Assembly (NCBI GenBank): GCA_946894095.1
Contig: OX335653.1
Span: forward strand, 13,211,001-13,275,000
Direction of reading: 5' to 3'
From: Incurvaria masculella
Lineage: Eukaryota > Arthropoda > Insecta > Lepidoptera > Incurvariidae
Length of the DNA stretch: 64,000 nt
Made by a program: the position numbers and the translations under genes
In this document: one piece after another, positions 11,653-21,900 of the stretch
Numbering within the stretch: the first letter of the stretch is position 1
Layout of the letters: every line of letters begins with the position of its first letter
The notes under the pieces: model-generated
Seen by the model: the letters and a program-made list of their open reading frames with translations, nothing else
Databases searched by the model: none
What the model was told of the DNA's origin: nothing

Positions 11653-12134
11653 ATGACCTTGGTACCATGGAGTCGAGGCAGACCTTTGGTATGGGATGCG
11701 ACGTGCGTCGATACCTTGGCACCGTCCCATGTGCACGACACATCCCGAGTGGCCGGAGCGGCCGCGACAAACGCAGCCATTCTTAAAGTGTCTAAGTACA
11801 CATCGCTGCTTGACCGTTTGGAATTTCAGCCTTTCGCCGTCGAGACCTTTGGACCTTGGTCACCGGACGCTAAGGCTTTTGCAGATGACATCGGAAAACT
11901 CCTAGTGGAGAAGTCTGGCGATTGTCGTGCAAAAGTCTTTTTTTCCGAAGAATCGGTCTCGAAATTCAAAGAGGCAACGCGGCGAGTGTTTTAGGCACTT
12001 TGGGGCAAACATCGGCTGCTTCAATGAAATATTTTACCTTTAAACCAACATATTTCATTGGATCGATCTCCGATCCACATTTTTCTTTAGTTTTAGTTTT
12101 AATTTTTAAACTTTACTTTCAGATGTTAGACTAA
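11653..12134 (+). pseudogene. Frameshifted retroelement-associated coding fragment
   Basis: The first frame (11653-11994) reads a module with GRPLVWDATCVDTLAPSH, then KYTSLLDRLEFQPFAVETFG and PWSPDAKAFADDIGKLL. The conserved continuation IQRGNAASVLGTL is in a different frame (11922-12134), so a frameshift lies at about 11930-11965. From memory, this module (LVWD..CVDT..PSH, then VET.G..GP.AK, then IQRGNAAS) is common in multi-copy reverse-transcriptase-linked proteins of animals. It is a decayed transposon fragment, not a host gene. A scrap of the same 3' part lies at about 1995-2018. Confidence 0.6.
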
Positions 12135-12369
12135 TATTAATTTAAAATGATAAATAGTATTTGAGGTTTCAATCAATTTCTACATGAAGGACATTAGAAA
12201 AGGAAGGATTTTGGAAATAATCAGAAAAACCTTCCTCTGAAGCAGGATTCGAACCCTCAACATTTTGCTCGTAGCTCAGAGCGCGTTCATTCAATCCCCA
12301 TATTCTTTCTGTTTCTGAGTTGGATGAGTACATTTTATGCGAGCTGTTTCTTGGGTCAGAGTCTTTGTA
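12135..12369. other. Non-genic; contains a 'ggattcgaaccct' tRNA-like motif
   Basis: 'ggattcgaaccct' at about 12245 is the complement of a pol III B-box-like sequence. No cloverleaf could be drawn by eye, so it is more likely part of a SINE head in reverse than a tRNA gene. Confidence 0.4.
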
Positions 12370-12545
12370 AAACTATAAGTCCCTGGTAGGGTTAAGCCAG
12401 CCCGGGTTGGTACCATCGCAATCCGTCAGTGTCAAAATGCCAATGAAAAACCTTTTCCATCTATGTAGTTTAATGTAGCCGTGCTAATAAAGGGAAGGTT
12501 GAAAATAATACGATATTGGGCTTTTCGTATCAGCCATCTACGATC
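12370..12545 (+). mobile_element. tRNA-derived SINE fragment, forward
   Basis: It carries the complements of the family blocks: 'agcccgggttggtaccatcg', 'aatgtagccgtgctaataaa' and 'tatcagccatcta', in the order expected for a plus-strand copy. Divergence is substantial. Confidence 0.65.
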
Positions 12546-13279
12546 TCGAAGTTACGGCAGTGATTGCTGTTACAGCTTATATAAGAATACATACATATTT
12601 CCTATTGGGTAATATAACAAAAACATTTTCCTAAGTGTTCATCTCCTATCTCGCTGATCTCGAACATCTAAGTGGGCTCTCGCCCTAAGTCCTACCCCAA
12701 TCGGCCGCTTTTCGTTATCTATCTCCGCCAAAGCGTACAATCAAACATAGATTAGGGCGCGTTCGCACTGGCGAGGCGAGACGTAGTCGTAACACGTCGT
12801 TAGGTCGCGGTCACATTAAAACTTCATTACAACGGACGTGCTCGTGTCATTAGCTCGGGCGCCATCTGTAGCTACAGTTTATTCCGCGAGTGTTCGAGGC
12901 CAATCCATTATTTGTTCTGAGCCCCTAGTCTGACTTGTCACTTAATTTGGCGTTTACGCCAAACCGATGGACTAGCGTTTTCAAATATGTGAAGAAATTG
13001 AAGAGCGCGTGCAGGGGGCGTTTAGCGAACTAAAAGGACATTGCCGATTTTACTATGGGCCAGAAAAGCGCTACTACTTAAACGGTACCGTATCAACCAA
13101 ACGTATATTCACTCCTCACATGCTTACACACAATAATTTATATGGTTTACTTTACTTTAACAGCAGTAATAAACCGTCAGACACTTTTAAAAATGCATAT
13201 TTGAGGTTAGTCTTGTGAAATGTTACATTTTTTTCTGGCTTTGTTCACACGGAAAGGCAAGGACTTATATAGGAGTCTT
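12546..13279. other. Non-genic DNA; one unrecognised 69-codon frame
   Basis: The frame at 13009-13218 begins with an ATG but shows no known domain, signal peptide or splice context. It is not called as a gene. Confidence 0.4.
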
Positions 13280-13405
13280 CTTCGTCTTAAAGGTCTGGAC
13301 TTAAGTCTGTATCCAATTTTATCAAAATTGATTCAGCGGTTTAGGTGTGTAAACGTAACAGACAGACAGACAGAGTTACTTTCGTATTTATAATATTAGT
13401 ATCGA
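13280..13405 (+). mobile_element. 3' tail of a non-LTR-type interspersed repeat
   Basis: 'attgattcagcggtttaggt', then (ACAG)n, 'agttactttcgtatttataa' and 'tattagtat' match the general form of 3' ends of abundant lepidopteran non-LTR or related repeats as I remember them. No coding part is present, so the assignment is tentative. Confidence 0.4.
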
Positions 13406-14769
13406 TGGTATGGTTAATATAATTTGGGAACAGTCCGTGTAAAGACAAAAGTATAGCTAATCCCGAAAGTTTTGTTTTATGTGTGAGCTTCAAGTGAAGT
13501 ATCATGAATATATTTGTAAATAAATATAGTATGTACAAGAAAACTAGGAATGGACTGGAATCAATTTACAACTTTAAAATTATAATACTGTACATTTCGA
13601 TCAAATTTTAAGATTTTTCCTGAATGTTTTCTTTTTCGTCAGGATTTATTTTTTTCAGTACGTTTTCATGCTACGTAGTTATAAGTTATACTAAGTTCAC
13701 CTTTATGGCCCTGTTATTCAACGCTATATGTCTCCAAAGAGATCATGGCATTTCGGCAAATTGAGATAAGCCTACAATAATCCCCCAGCCTCGAAAAGCC
13801 AGAGAACTAGCAAGTGCGACAAGGATCAAGTGCGCAGCCCACGAGTACGCAAGGACGACAATTTTTTGCCGTCTTTCGCGGTAATTTATCGCGAAAAACT
13901 TGTCTTCATCACCGCGCGAGGCGCAGAATGCGGGGCGGCGCGGCGGCGGCGACCGCTCAGCGATTAATGGCGAACGGCCCGAGACGGACCTCGGAGTTGT
14001 TACGATTATGCCGGTCGGTACAGTCGACACATAAAGCTAAAGCTTACGGTTTGAATTATATATCGATTGTTTGAAAATAAGAGGATAATGAGGCCATACA
14101 AGGGCTTGTGCATGATTCCTCACTGCAATTAAGAATTTTGTTTCTGATATTTTGCACAATAATTAAATTAACTGACTGCGTCTGTACGTTTTGTTTTTTT
14201 TTTTGATAACTTATCTTATATCCTCCATTTTAAACCTCCAAGGATTTGTATGAAAAAGTTAAATGGCGAATATCATAGCTCTTAGGTTAGCCGTAGCTCT
14301 TAGGTTATTTATTCAATGTGCAAAACATATTTCTTAATTTGAGTGAGGAATCAGACACGAGCCGTTGTATTGAACTCGATCATTATCCTTTTAAGGCGTT
14401 AACGGCACCCACACAACTGCATTTCTCTACACGGTGTGAAATGGGCACATTTTATAGCCAAAGGCCGTGTCGTCGCCTCATACATACTGAAACACCCCCA
14501 AAAAATTAACATAAGCAGTGAGTAAGATCCACTATATTCCAAGGAACTGTCAGCCCATAATATGTGCACAGGCGAACTTATATTCTGCTTCGTTGCGTTT
14601 GGAACTTGCCCTTGAAGGGAACCGGTTCCCTTACGCCATGGACCAAGTGCCAGTACTAAAAGGATATGCACATTTCAAATCCTGGTCATCAAAATTTCAA
14701 AGAAAACATTCCGTGTTTTAATAAAATTTAATGTATTCGTGCAATATAATGAAGGTTCTGGAGTGCGCC
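13406..14769. other. Non-genic DNA with a CpG-rich patch
   Basis: About 13900-14000 is GC- and CpG-rich (repeated 'cggcgg') with open frames on both strands but no recognisable product. 'aagggaaccggttccctt' near 14616 is an 18-bp perfect palindrome. No gene is called. Confidence 0.45.
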
Positions 14770-15576
14770 TCGTTTCGATGTGGTGTGTTTCCCTAATATC
14801 ATCACATCATCAGTCATCATATCAGTCAGAAGTATACTTGAATATTGTAGTATTATCTGGTGTCCTTCCTATAAAGTCCATATACAACGAATTGAAAATG
14901 TTCAGAAACGCTTCTTGTCCTATCTTTCATTTTCTACAAATAAAACCAGGCATTTACCTCATTACTTAAACAGGCTGGACTATTTTAAAGTGCAATCTCT
15001 GGAGCAGCGTAGATTTATAGCTGGTCAAACATTTCTTTTCAAAATTACAAACGATAAAATTAATTGTCCCTTCTTATTAGAAAAAGTATCGTTTAAAGTT
15101 CCCAGACGTGGTGCTAGAGCAACTAATTTGATTCCTCTTAAAATTAATAAATTTAGAACAAATCTCGGTTTTCATTCGTCTCTTTCAAAAATATTTACCA
15201 ATTTCAACGCAATATCAAAAATTAAAGATTTTGATTTTGATTTGAATGTGTGTTCTGGAATGGCAATGGAGGGAAAAATTAAGAAAAATCTCAGAAAGGT
15301 AGTAACTGTTTATCCTAATATATGTTACATGTAATATTCGTTTTAAATATTTTTTTCTTTTATCTTATTGTTCTATTATTGTGTTTTGCTTGTTATGTGC
15401 TAGTGTCATTTGAAATTTTAGCTCGCATTGTGCTAGGTTAGGTATTAATTTGTAGTGAATGTTGTGTTCGTCTATAATTAAGAATACGCTCAGTCTTTTA
15501 TCCTCTATCTGTATTTTCTATGTATGTTTGAGTGGTGTTCTTGTTGATGAACCTAAATAAAAAAAAAAAAAAAACA
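14770..15576 (+). mobile_element. 5'-truncated non-LTR retrotransposon (LINE)
   Basis: The insertion comprises the C-terminal end of a reverse-transcriptase polyprotein (14780-15334), a ~220-bp 3' UTR and a terminal poly-A run at about 15557-15574. 5' truncation with an A-tail is the hallmark of target-primed reverse transcription. The poly-A abuts a SINE copy at 15578. No clear target duplication was found. A Jockey- or CR1-like affiliation is likely but not proven. Confidence 0.75.
14780..15334 (+). pseudogene. Non-LTR retrotransposon RT C-terminal fragment
   Basis: This 184-codon frame encodes only the segment downstream of the reverse-transcriptase catalytic core. The diagnostic stretch VRSILEYCSIIWCPSY, followed by IQRIENVQKRFLSYL (about residues 27-50), is the conserved post-RT thumb-like region of arthropod Jockey-type LINE proteins. 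The catalytic YADD box and the endonuclease domain are absent because the copy is 5'-truncated. The first ~25 codons probably come from flanking DNA. The C-terminus is K/N/F-rich and ends at a natural stop before the 3' UTR. It is non-functional as an enzyme. Confidence 0.75.
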
Positions 15577-15577
15577 A

Positions 15578-15980
15578 TCGGTGCGGTATTAGCCATCCAT
15601 ATCCAGTTCCATTAAAATACATCATATTCTGACAGTTTCAGGTAGGTTTTTTAAATTTTTCATTTAATGACCTTCAATGCCTGCCCCGTTTGAGCACCGC
15701 TTTATTTTCTTTCTGAGATGGATAAGTGACATGTACGTCACAAATTCGAGCTGGCCCATGGTACGGAGCCTATATAAAACTGGAAGTACTATCCCATTCA
15801 CAGATCGCACTGGATGAAGAGATGGTCGAAGCGGCAATAAGAACTTGTCCGTGTTTTCAATCCAGTTCAATCAGCCGTGCTCATAAAGAGAAGATTCCGA
15901 CATGGCTCCTAATCCTGGCATGCTACGTGTTGGGCGATCGGTGTCATGTTAGATACCCATATCCAGTAACATGAAAAATC
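15578..15980 (+). mobile_element. tRNA-derived SINE copy, forward, possibly composite
   Basis: Family blocks on the plus strand are 'gaagcggcaataagaacttg', 'tccgtgttttcaatccagtt' and 'cagccgtgctcataaagag'. An additional 'gtattagccatccatatcc' 3' block sits at 15588, left of the main body, so two overlapping fragments may be joined here. The poly-A of the truncated LINE touches its left edge. Confidence 0.65.
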
Positions 15981-16515
15981 CATACGTGTAGTACAGATAT
16001 GCGTGCTTGCGCAACGTTTTCTCGCGACTGTACTTACATTACACGCTCGTCGGCATCCACTCGGCGCCGCCGCCGCGCGCCCTTATTGTGTGCAGAATGT
16101 CGGCAATAAACGCTGGAGTATCGGATCGCTCACTGTCCCCAAACAGGCACCACACATCAACTGGAGCTGATGAACCCACCATCGTCGTAGGAGTCGTTGA
16201 CTAACTGCCTCGGCTACTATTTCACCCTGTGTACCTCATAGAACATGCTACAGCTAACTTCCGATGAAGTTGCTTTCATCAAAGAAGATTTGAGATCATT
16301 TCAATTCTTCAAACATGCTCATTATGACACTAAGAGAAAAATATATTTTTTATGCTTACTTTTTTGTAAGATTCACCGAGAATATCACTTGATCGTAATT
16401 TAATTTTATTACAATGAAGAAATTCGTGGCGAGCATTTTAGAGTCGTTATTTAGTTATTTTTAGTTTATTTTACATTATTTGGCCCAAACCATCAAATCA
16501 TGGCACATATTATTT
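15981..16515. other. Non-genic DNA
   Basis: No supportable gene. A short CpG-rich segment lies near 16060. Confidence 0.5.
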
Positions 16516-16818
16516 TTAGGGTTCCGTACCCAAAGGGCGAAAACGGAACCCTATTAATAAGCCTCCGCTGTCCGTCCGTACGTCCGTCCGTCCGTCCGTC
16601 CGTCTGTCACAGGGCTGTATCTCATCAACCGTAATAGGTAGGAAGCTGAAATTTTCACAGAGTGTGTATTTATTTTGCCGCTATAACAACAAATAAGTAA
16701 AATAAAAATTAAATGGGGGGCCCATACAAAAAACGTTACTTTTTTGTGTTAACTCTTGTACAATGGTACGGAACCCTTCGTGTGCGAGTCCGACTCGCAC
16801 TTAGCCGGTCTTTTTTTT
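16516..16818 (+). mobile_element. 'gttccgtaccc' interspersed repeat, full copy
   Basis: It starts 'tagggttccgtacccaaagg' and ends 'gactcgcacttagccgg' plus T's. The (CCGT)n tract is shorter than in the 4562 copy. Shared internal blocks are 'cacagggctgtatctcat' and 'gaaattttcacagagtgtg'. Confidence 0.8.
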
Positions 16819-16989
16819 AAAGTGACAATCAACCCATAGCTCTTGCGATATATCGCAGTGACTGCTCCATGGCTTGCTATTTCAAGATGTCATCTATGTT
16901 ACTGTGTTTTATTTCGAGAAGAAGCGAAACCAACCTTGTCTTGACACATGCTATTTTGAAACTGACATAATTAAACCATCGCTTCTAGC
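16819..16989. repeat. Diverged local repeat, left part
   Basis: 'atgctattttgaaactgaca' near 16949 recurs in related form ('atgctattttgatgctgaca') near 17318, and 'tgctccatggct' at 16863 recurs near 25951 as 'gtgctccgtggct'. A hAT-type MITE and the errantivirus were later inserted in this repeat. Confidence 0.5.
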
Positions 16990-17247
16990 TAGGGTTGCCA
17001 TCCGTCCGGGTTTCCCCGGATTCGTCCTAGTTTGGAGGGCATTCGGGAAGCGTCCGGGCGGGGCTTCATTTGTAGTCCGGGTTTACAAATTTAAAGTCTT
17101 GGGCCGCCCGCGACACACGAACTTTATTACACTGACTATTTAAAAAAACCTGTTGACATTTCCGGGTTCTGCGCTCTAAAATCCGGGGTTTTCATGCGTA
17201 TTTTCACGTTTTGTCCTGGTTGCCAAATTTTAGAGATGGCAACCCTA
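16990..17247. mobile_element. hAT-type MITE with 8-bp target duplication
   Basis: The termini are 'tagggttgccat' and 'atggcaaccct' plus a, a clear inverted repeat. The flanks carry an exact 8-bp duplication, CTTCTAGC, at 16982-16989 and 17248-17255. Eight-bp duplications are characteristic of hAT transposons. The 258-bp element encodes nothing. The exact duplication suggests fairly recent movement. Confidence 0.85.
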
Positions 17248-17255
17248 CTTCTAGC

Positions 17256-17374
17256 ACAATGACTACTCTGCGGCTCGTCACTAAAGATGTTCTCTACGTT
17301 TCTGTGATTGACGCATGCTATTTTGATGCTGACATATTGAAACCACCTCTCCTACGTAAAATAACAGTGCCTAC
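17256..17374. repeat. Diverged local repeat, right part
   Basis: It continues the repeat split by the hAT MITE and ends with CTAC (17371-17374), the left copy of the errantivirus target duplication. The same repeat resumes right of the element at 25822. Confidence 0.5.
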
Positions 17375-17710
17375 TGTAATAGACCTACATTACTGCTGAC
17401 ACTAGCATTCTCACGGTTTTACTATATAAAGGGCGCTGTCGCCAAGCAATAAAGTTCAGTCAACATTCAGAGTCAATCGCGTGCGGATGCGCTGCCGAAA
17501 TCCGTGTATTATCTAAGTCCGTATATAAATCCAAGTTATCCTGTAAATCAATTCAATTCTGTGTTTCAAAGTGTTTTCTTAGTTTTCTTCCAAAACTAAG
17601 TGGTGTCAGAACTGATAGAAAATCTGTGCTAAAGTTGTGAACCTTATCAAATAAATTGTGTTATAAGAAAAGTGTTTTTTAAAAACCTATTCAAAAGTGC
17701 CGTCACAACA
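17375..17710 (+). repeat. 5' LTR of the errantivirus
   Basis: 336 bp, starting TGTAAT and ending ACAACA, with the same length and sequence as the 3' LTR. It contains a TATA box, an initiator-like TCAGTC and two AATAAA signals (17448, 17650). The second lies downstream of the predicted start site, where an R-region polyadenylation signal belongs. Confidence 0.95.
17423..17461 (+). promoter_or_regulatory. LTR core promoter: TATA box and arthropod initiator
   Basis: TATATAAA at 17423-17430 is followed about 33-35 bp downstream by TCAGTC at 17456-17461, matching the arthropod initiator consensus (TCAKTY). This is the expected genomic RNA start. The same pair recurs in the 3' LTR at about 25534-25572. 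Confidence 0.7.
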
Positions 17711-17713
17711 AAT

Positions 17714-17735
17714 TGGTGTCCGAGAAGTGGGATCC
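17714..17735 (+). promoter_or_regulatory. Primer-binding site, tRNA-Leu-like
   Basis: Three bases after the LTR end, TGGTGTCCGAGAAGTGGGAT begins with the TGG that pairs with the CCA end of a tRNA. The TGGTGTC...AAGTGGGAT form resembles the complement of a tRNA-Leu 3' end; the isoacceptor is an inference. A related TGGTGTCAGAA string also occurs inside the LTR (about 17601). Confidence 0.65.
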
Positions 17736-17971
17736 TGTTCAGCGATATCCAGCCCCTGGACTAGCCATCAGCGACAGTAAGCCTCGCCGCCTTGGTGGTT
17801 GAGTCTGCCTGACTGGTCCAGAAAGGCGGATAGATCCCGCCACACCGCGTCCACATCACGGTCTTCTGTGTCCTCGGATCCAGCGACATTTAGCCTCACC
17901 GCCCCGGTGGTTGAGCCTGCCTGCCCGAGCTAACAGCTGACTAAACCAACGACTTCTCGCCTATCCAGATC

Positions 17972-17985
17972 ATGTTCCAGTTCCT
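17972..17985 (+). CDS. Env leader exon: start codon plus splice donor
   Basis: An ATG at 17972 opens a frame of four codons plus two bases, ending exactly at a strong donor, CCT|GTAAGT, with GT at 17986-17987. This lies 25 bp upstream of the gag ATG. Joined to the acceptor at 23431-23432, the phase (two bases plus one) would continue the env frame. Errantivirus env RNAs are known to be made by splicing a short 5' leader to env, so I infer that this exon supplies the Env initiator and the start of its signal peptide. The alternative is that unspliced RNA uses this ATG as a minor upstream start; it is in a different frame from gag. Confidence 0.7.
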
Positions 17986-18010
17986 GTAAGTTTAAAACTT
18001 AAACTACTTC

Positions 18011-18991
18011 ATGTCCGAAGAGGAAATCAACTCTTTATCCGGATCAAGCCGATCATCAACCCCCAGCGTAATCGCAAAAATGTCGGACAAAGTCCCATTA
18101 ACTGTCCTCATTAAGTTCGTGAAGCCCTTCAATGGACAAAGGGAAGCATTGCCAGCTTTCCTAACAAACTGCGATAATGCCGTCGATCTGGCAAACGACG
18201 AGCAGCAGAATATAATATTCAAGTACATACTATCCCAGCTTGAGGGAAAAGCACAAGTTGCAGCATCCCTTAGAGTATTTGAAACCTGGAAGGATCTTAA
18301 ACTATTCCTGAGGAGTACTTTTGGTGAGCAAAAGCACCACACGCATCTTCTAGCGGACCTCCAGAATTGCCGCCAAAATCTGAACGAGCCCGTAACTCAA
18401 TTCTCATTGAGGTTGGAAGGATGCCTCACCCGTCTCCAGGCAGACCTACACCACAGTTGCAGAAACAAAGCCGAACTTGTAGGCAGGGTCGCCGAAATAG
18501 ACGACCTCGCCCTTAACGCGTTTATAATCGGTGTTAGTCCTAGTATAGCTACTGTTTTAAGGTGCAGGAACCCATCGAGTCTTAACGAAGCCGTAGGACT
18601 TGCAATAGAGGAGGAGAAAGTCCTTAAACTCACTCGACCTCCCCCTACTTACTTCAAACCTACCCCTCCGAAAGGTCCATTCCCGAAATATAATAACTAT
18701 AATCGGCCGGTTAACACAAATGAAAACCGACCTAATTCATTCTCAGCGCCGAAGTCAGGCGATAAAACGTGCTTCTATTGCAAGAAGCATGGTCATGTTA
18801 TCTCAGAGTGTCGGAAGCGCCAGTACAATAACAGTCACCGGACACCTGAGACCAACAACGGGCCCAGCTCCCGTGAGAACGGCGCTCAGCGATTCGCAGA
18901 ACCGCGCCGCCCTTCTCAAGATATGAGACAACCGGCACCACGTGTGCATTTCAATGACTCAGCAGAATATTACGAAGATTTAAATGCCTAA
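18011..18991 (+). CDS. gag: Gag polyprotein
   Basis: A 326-residue structural protein that would form the virus-like particle and package genomic RNA. The N-terminal ~200 residues are the capsid-like part, rich in helices and charged residues (for example LRSTFGEQKHHTHLLADLQN near 98). One CCHC zinc knuckle, C254-X2-C257-X4-H262-X4-C267, marks the nucleocapsid and is followed by a basic, proline-rich tail. The ATG at 18011 opens the frame just after the env-leader donor. The last codons overlap pol, and a -1 slippery site sits four codons before the end. No internal stop or frameshift is present, and the length suits errantivirus Gag. A fraction of ribosomes would read on into Pol. Confidence 0.9.
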   Translation: MSEEEINSLSGSSRSSTPSVIAKMSDKVPLTVLIKFVKPFNGQREALPAFLTNCDNAVDLANDEQQNIIFKYILSQLEGKAQVAASLRVFETWKDLKLFLRSTFGEQKHHTHLLADLQNCRQNLNEPVTQFSLRLEGCLTRLQADLHHSCRNKAELVGRVAEIDDLALNAFIIGVSPSIATVLRCRNPSSLNEAVGLAIEEEKVLKLTRPPPTYFKPTPPKGPFPKYNNYNRPVNTNENRPNSFSAPKSGDKTCFYCKKHGHVISECRKRQYNNSHRTPETNNGPSSRENGAQRFAEPRRPSQDMRQPAPRVHFNDSAEYYEDLNA

Positions 18992-21900
18992 AGGTTCCGG
19001 AGCCGTGCCTTCCGAAGCCTAGTTATAAACATGGCACAAAATCTGTTGACTTTAATTATAAACAAACGATTGACTCTGACTCTTTGCTAAATCTGAAATA
19101 TGCTAACTCTGAACCGAAATCCGACGACTCTACTAAATCTGTACAAAATCTGAAATCTTCTAACTCTGCTAAATCTGTACAAAATCCGAAACATGCTTAC
19201 TACGCTAACTCTGTTCAAAATCTGAAGCATGCTAACTCCGCTAAATCTGAAATTATTCCGAAATCTACTAACTCTGCTAAATCTGTACAAAATCCGAAAC
19301 ATACTTACTACGCTAACTCTGTTCAAAATCTGAAGCATGCTAACTCCGCTAAATCTGTCCTAAATCATGAACCAACTAACTCAGCTAACTCCGTCCTAGA
19401 TCCGAATCCTGCCAAATCCGTCGAAAATCCGAACTCTGCTAAATCCGTTCCAAATCCGAATCCAGTTCCGAACCCGAATCCAGCTAACTCCGTTCCAGAT
19501 CCGATTCCTACTAACTCTGCCGAAAATCTGTTTACTAAATCTGACGAAACTCACGAAATCTCGAAATCTGAATTAAAAGTTTTTGAAATTAATACAAAAT
19601 CGAAAATCTCGTTACCACATACTCATGTCTATACCCGCTACTCACATAGGCCACTATGCCTACTTGTGGACACAGGGTCATCAGTAAGCCTAATTAAGGA
19701 ATCTTCCCTTGAGATAAAGCCCAAGCTCGATGACTTCAAGGTCAAGCTTAAAGGGATAGAAAACGGAGATTCATACTGTCTAACCAGCGGCACTTTTATG
19801 ATGCCGTTTGGAACAGTGAAATCTGACAAAACCTCTTTATCTTTTAACTTTCACGTCGTTTCCGAAATCTGCATTAATTACGATGGAATCATAGGTAATG
19901 ACTTTTTCTTTGAAAATAACGTAACTATTGACTATGAAACTAACTCTATTACAATCGGAGATCAAACCCTGAAACTACTTTTTGAAGAAAATATATTTAC
20001 CATTCCGCCTCATTCGGAATGTGTTATCGAGTGCTCGGTGAAACCAGCATTAGGTCACCGGCTCGAGCCCGACAACTCTTATCTCTCGCTAAGTCAGCAA
20101 ATTTCTCGCGGCGTGTATATAACCGACTCCATTGTTCAACTTAAACGTAACCGACGCGTTAACGTAATAGTATCGAATACGACTAACTCGGAAATTAAAA
20201 TTAAAAATCACAAAATTGAACTCACCCCTATTTCCGAAATCAAGGAACCCGAACAAACTTTTGCCGAATTCAACCTAAATCACGTAAATCAGCGAAATCT
20301 CCCGAGATCGGACAAAACTACCCTTAGCCGTCATCAGCTTGTTCTCAACCAAATCCGGACTGATCATTTGGACGTAAATGAAAAACAACCCTTATTAGAC
20401 TTTTGTGCAAAATACACAGATATATTTCACTTAGATGGAGAACAACTGACGACAACGAGTGCTATAAAACATGAGATCGACACTCAAAACAACCCTCCGG
20501 TCCATGTAAAATCTTATCGATTTCCGGAGTGTCACAAGGATGAAGTTGAAAAACAAATTCGGAAAATGCTTGAGCAAAACATTATTCGTCCGTCTATGTC
20601 CCCGTGGGCCGCACCGATCTGGGTGGTCCCGAAAAAACTGGATTCCTCAGGGAAACAAAAGTGGCGCATTGTCGTGGACTATCGCCGTCTGAACGACATC
20701 ACGGTGTCTCAGGTCTACCCGCTTCCTCTCATCACCGATATCCTCGACCAGTTAGGCCAATGTAAATACTTTACTACTCTGGACCTAGCGTCAGGATTTC
20801 ATCAGATCGAGATGTCACCTCAAGACGCGAGTAAAACCGGATTCTCCGTGATTACCAATGGCATTTCAGGTCACTTCGAATTTACCCGAATGCCATTCGG
20901 TTTGAAAAATGCACCGTCCACTTTTCAAAATCTTATGAACAATGTGCTGTCAGGTCTACAAGGCGTACACTGTTTTGTCTACCTAGACGATATTGTTCTC
21001 TATTCCCGTGACGTAAGCTCTCACATTGAAAAGCTAGATCTTGTATTTGAGAGGCTGCGTCAATTCAACTTGAAATTACAGCCGGACAAGTGTGAGTTCC
21101 TTCACAAGGAAGTGGCTTACCTTGGGCATATAATTTCTCGAGAAGGTCTGGCTCCTAATCCTGATAAAGTCAAGGCCGTCGCCGAATATCCTGTTCCTAG
21201 AAACCCGAAGGAAATAAAGTCGTTCCTAGGATTAATAGGCTATTATCGCCGCTTTATACAGAACTTCTCGCATATCTCGAAACCCCTGACGTCTCTCTTG
21301 AAAAAGGACGCTCATTTTGGTTGGACAGATAGCCAGCAAAATGCGTTCCAAATACTGAAGGACAAACTTATTTCTGCTCCGATACTTCAGTATCCTAGAT
21401 TTGACCTCCCTTTCATTTTGACCTGTGACGCTTCAGCCCATTCCGTCGGCTGTGTACTAAGTCAAAACCAGGGTCAAGGTCAAGGTCAAAATCAGGATCG
21501 GCCAATCGCATTTGCGTCTCGCAAGTTAAATAGCGCGGAAGGTAACTACAGTGTTACTGAAAAGGAGTGTGTTGCGATCATATTTGGCACCCAGACTTTC
21601 AGACCGTACTTATTTGGCCGCACATTCACTATAGTTACCGATCACCGTCCGCTTACCTGGCTATTTAACGTCAAAGACCCCTCATCTAGATTAGTCCGTT
21701 GGAGACTAAAGCTAGAAGAATTCGACTACAAGATAGTGTATAAACCCGGCGCTATTAATAACAACGCCGATGCACTTTCCCGTATACCTGTCAATGTCAA
21801 CGAATCTTCTAGTACTACCTACGAAGACTATCTGAAAATATCCCGATCATCTAGGATCCCGTATGACACAGACATCATTGAACACAATGAGAGCCTCTTA

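Noticed and set aside
12240..12310. Possible tRNA gene from 'ggattcgaaccct'
   Set aside because: No acceptor stem or cloverleaf could be drawn; it fits a SINE head remnant better.
19087..19338. Minus-strand open frame rich in V/S/R repeats
   Set aside because: It is the complement of the coding repeat in the errantivirus Pol linker, with no independent evidence.
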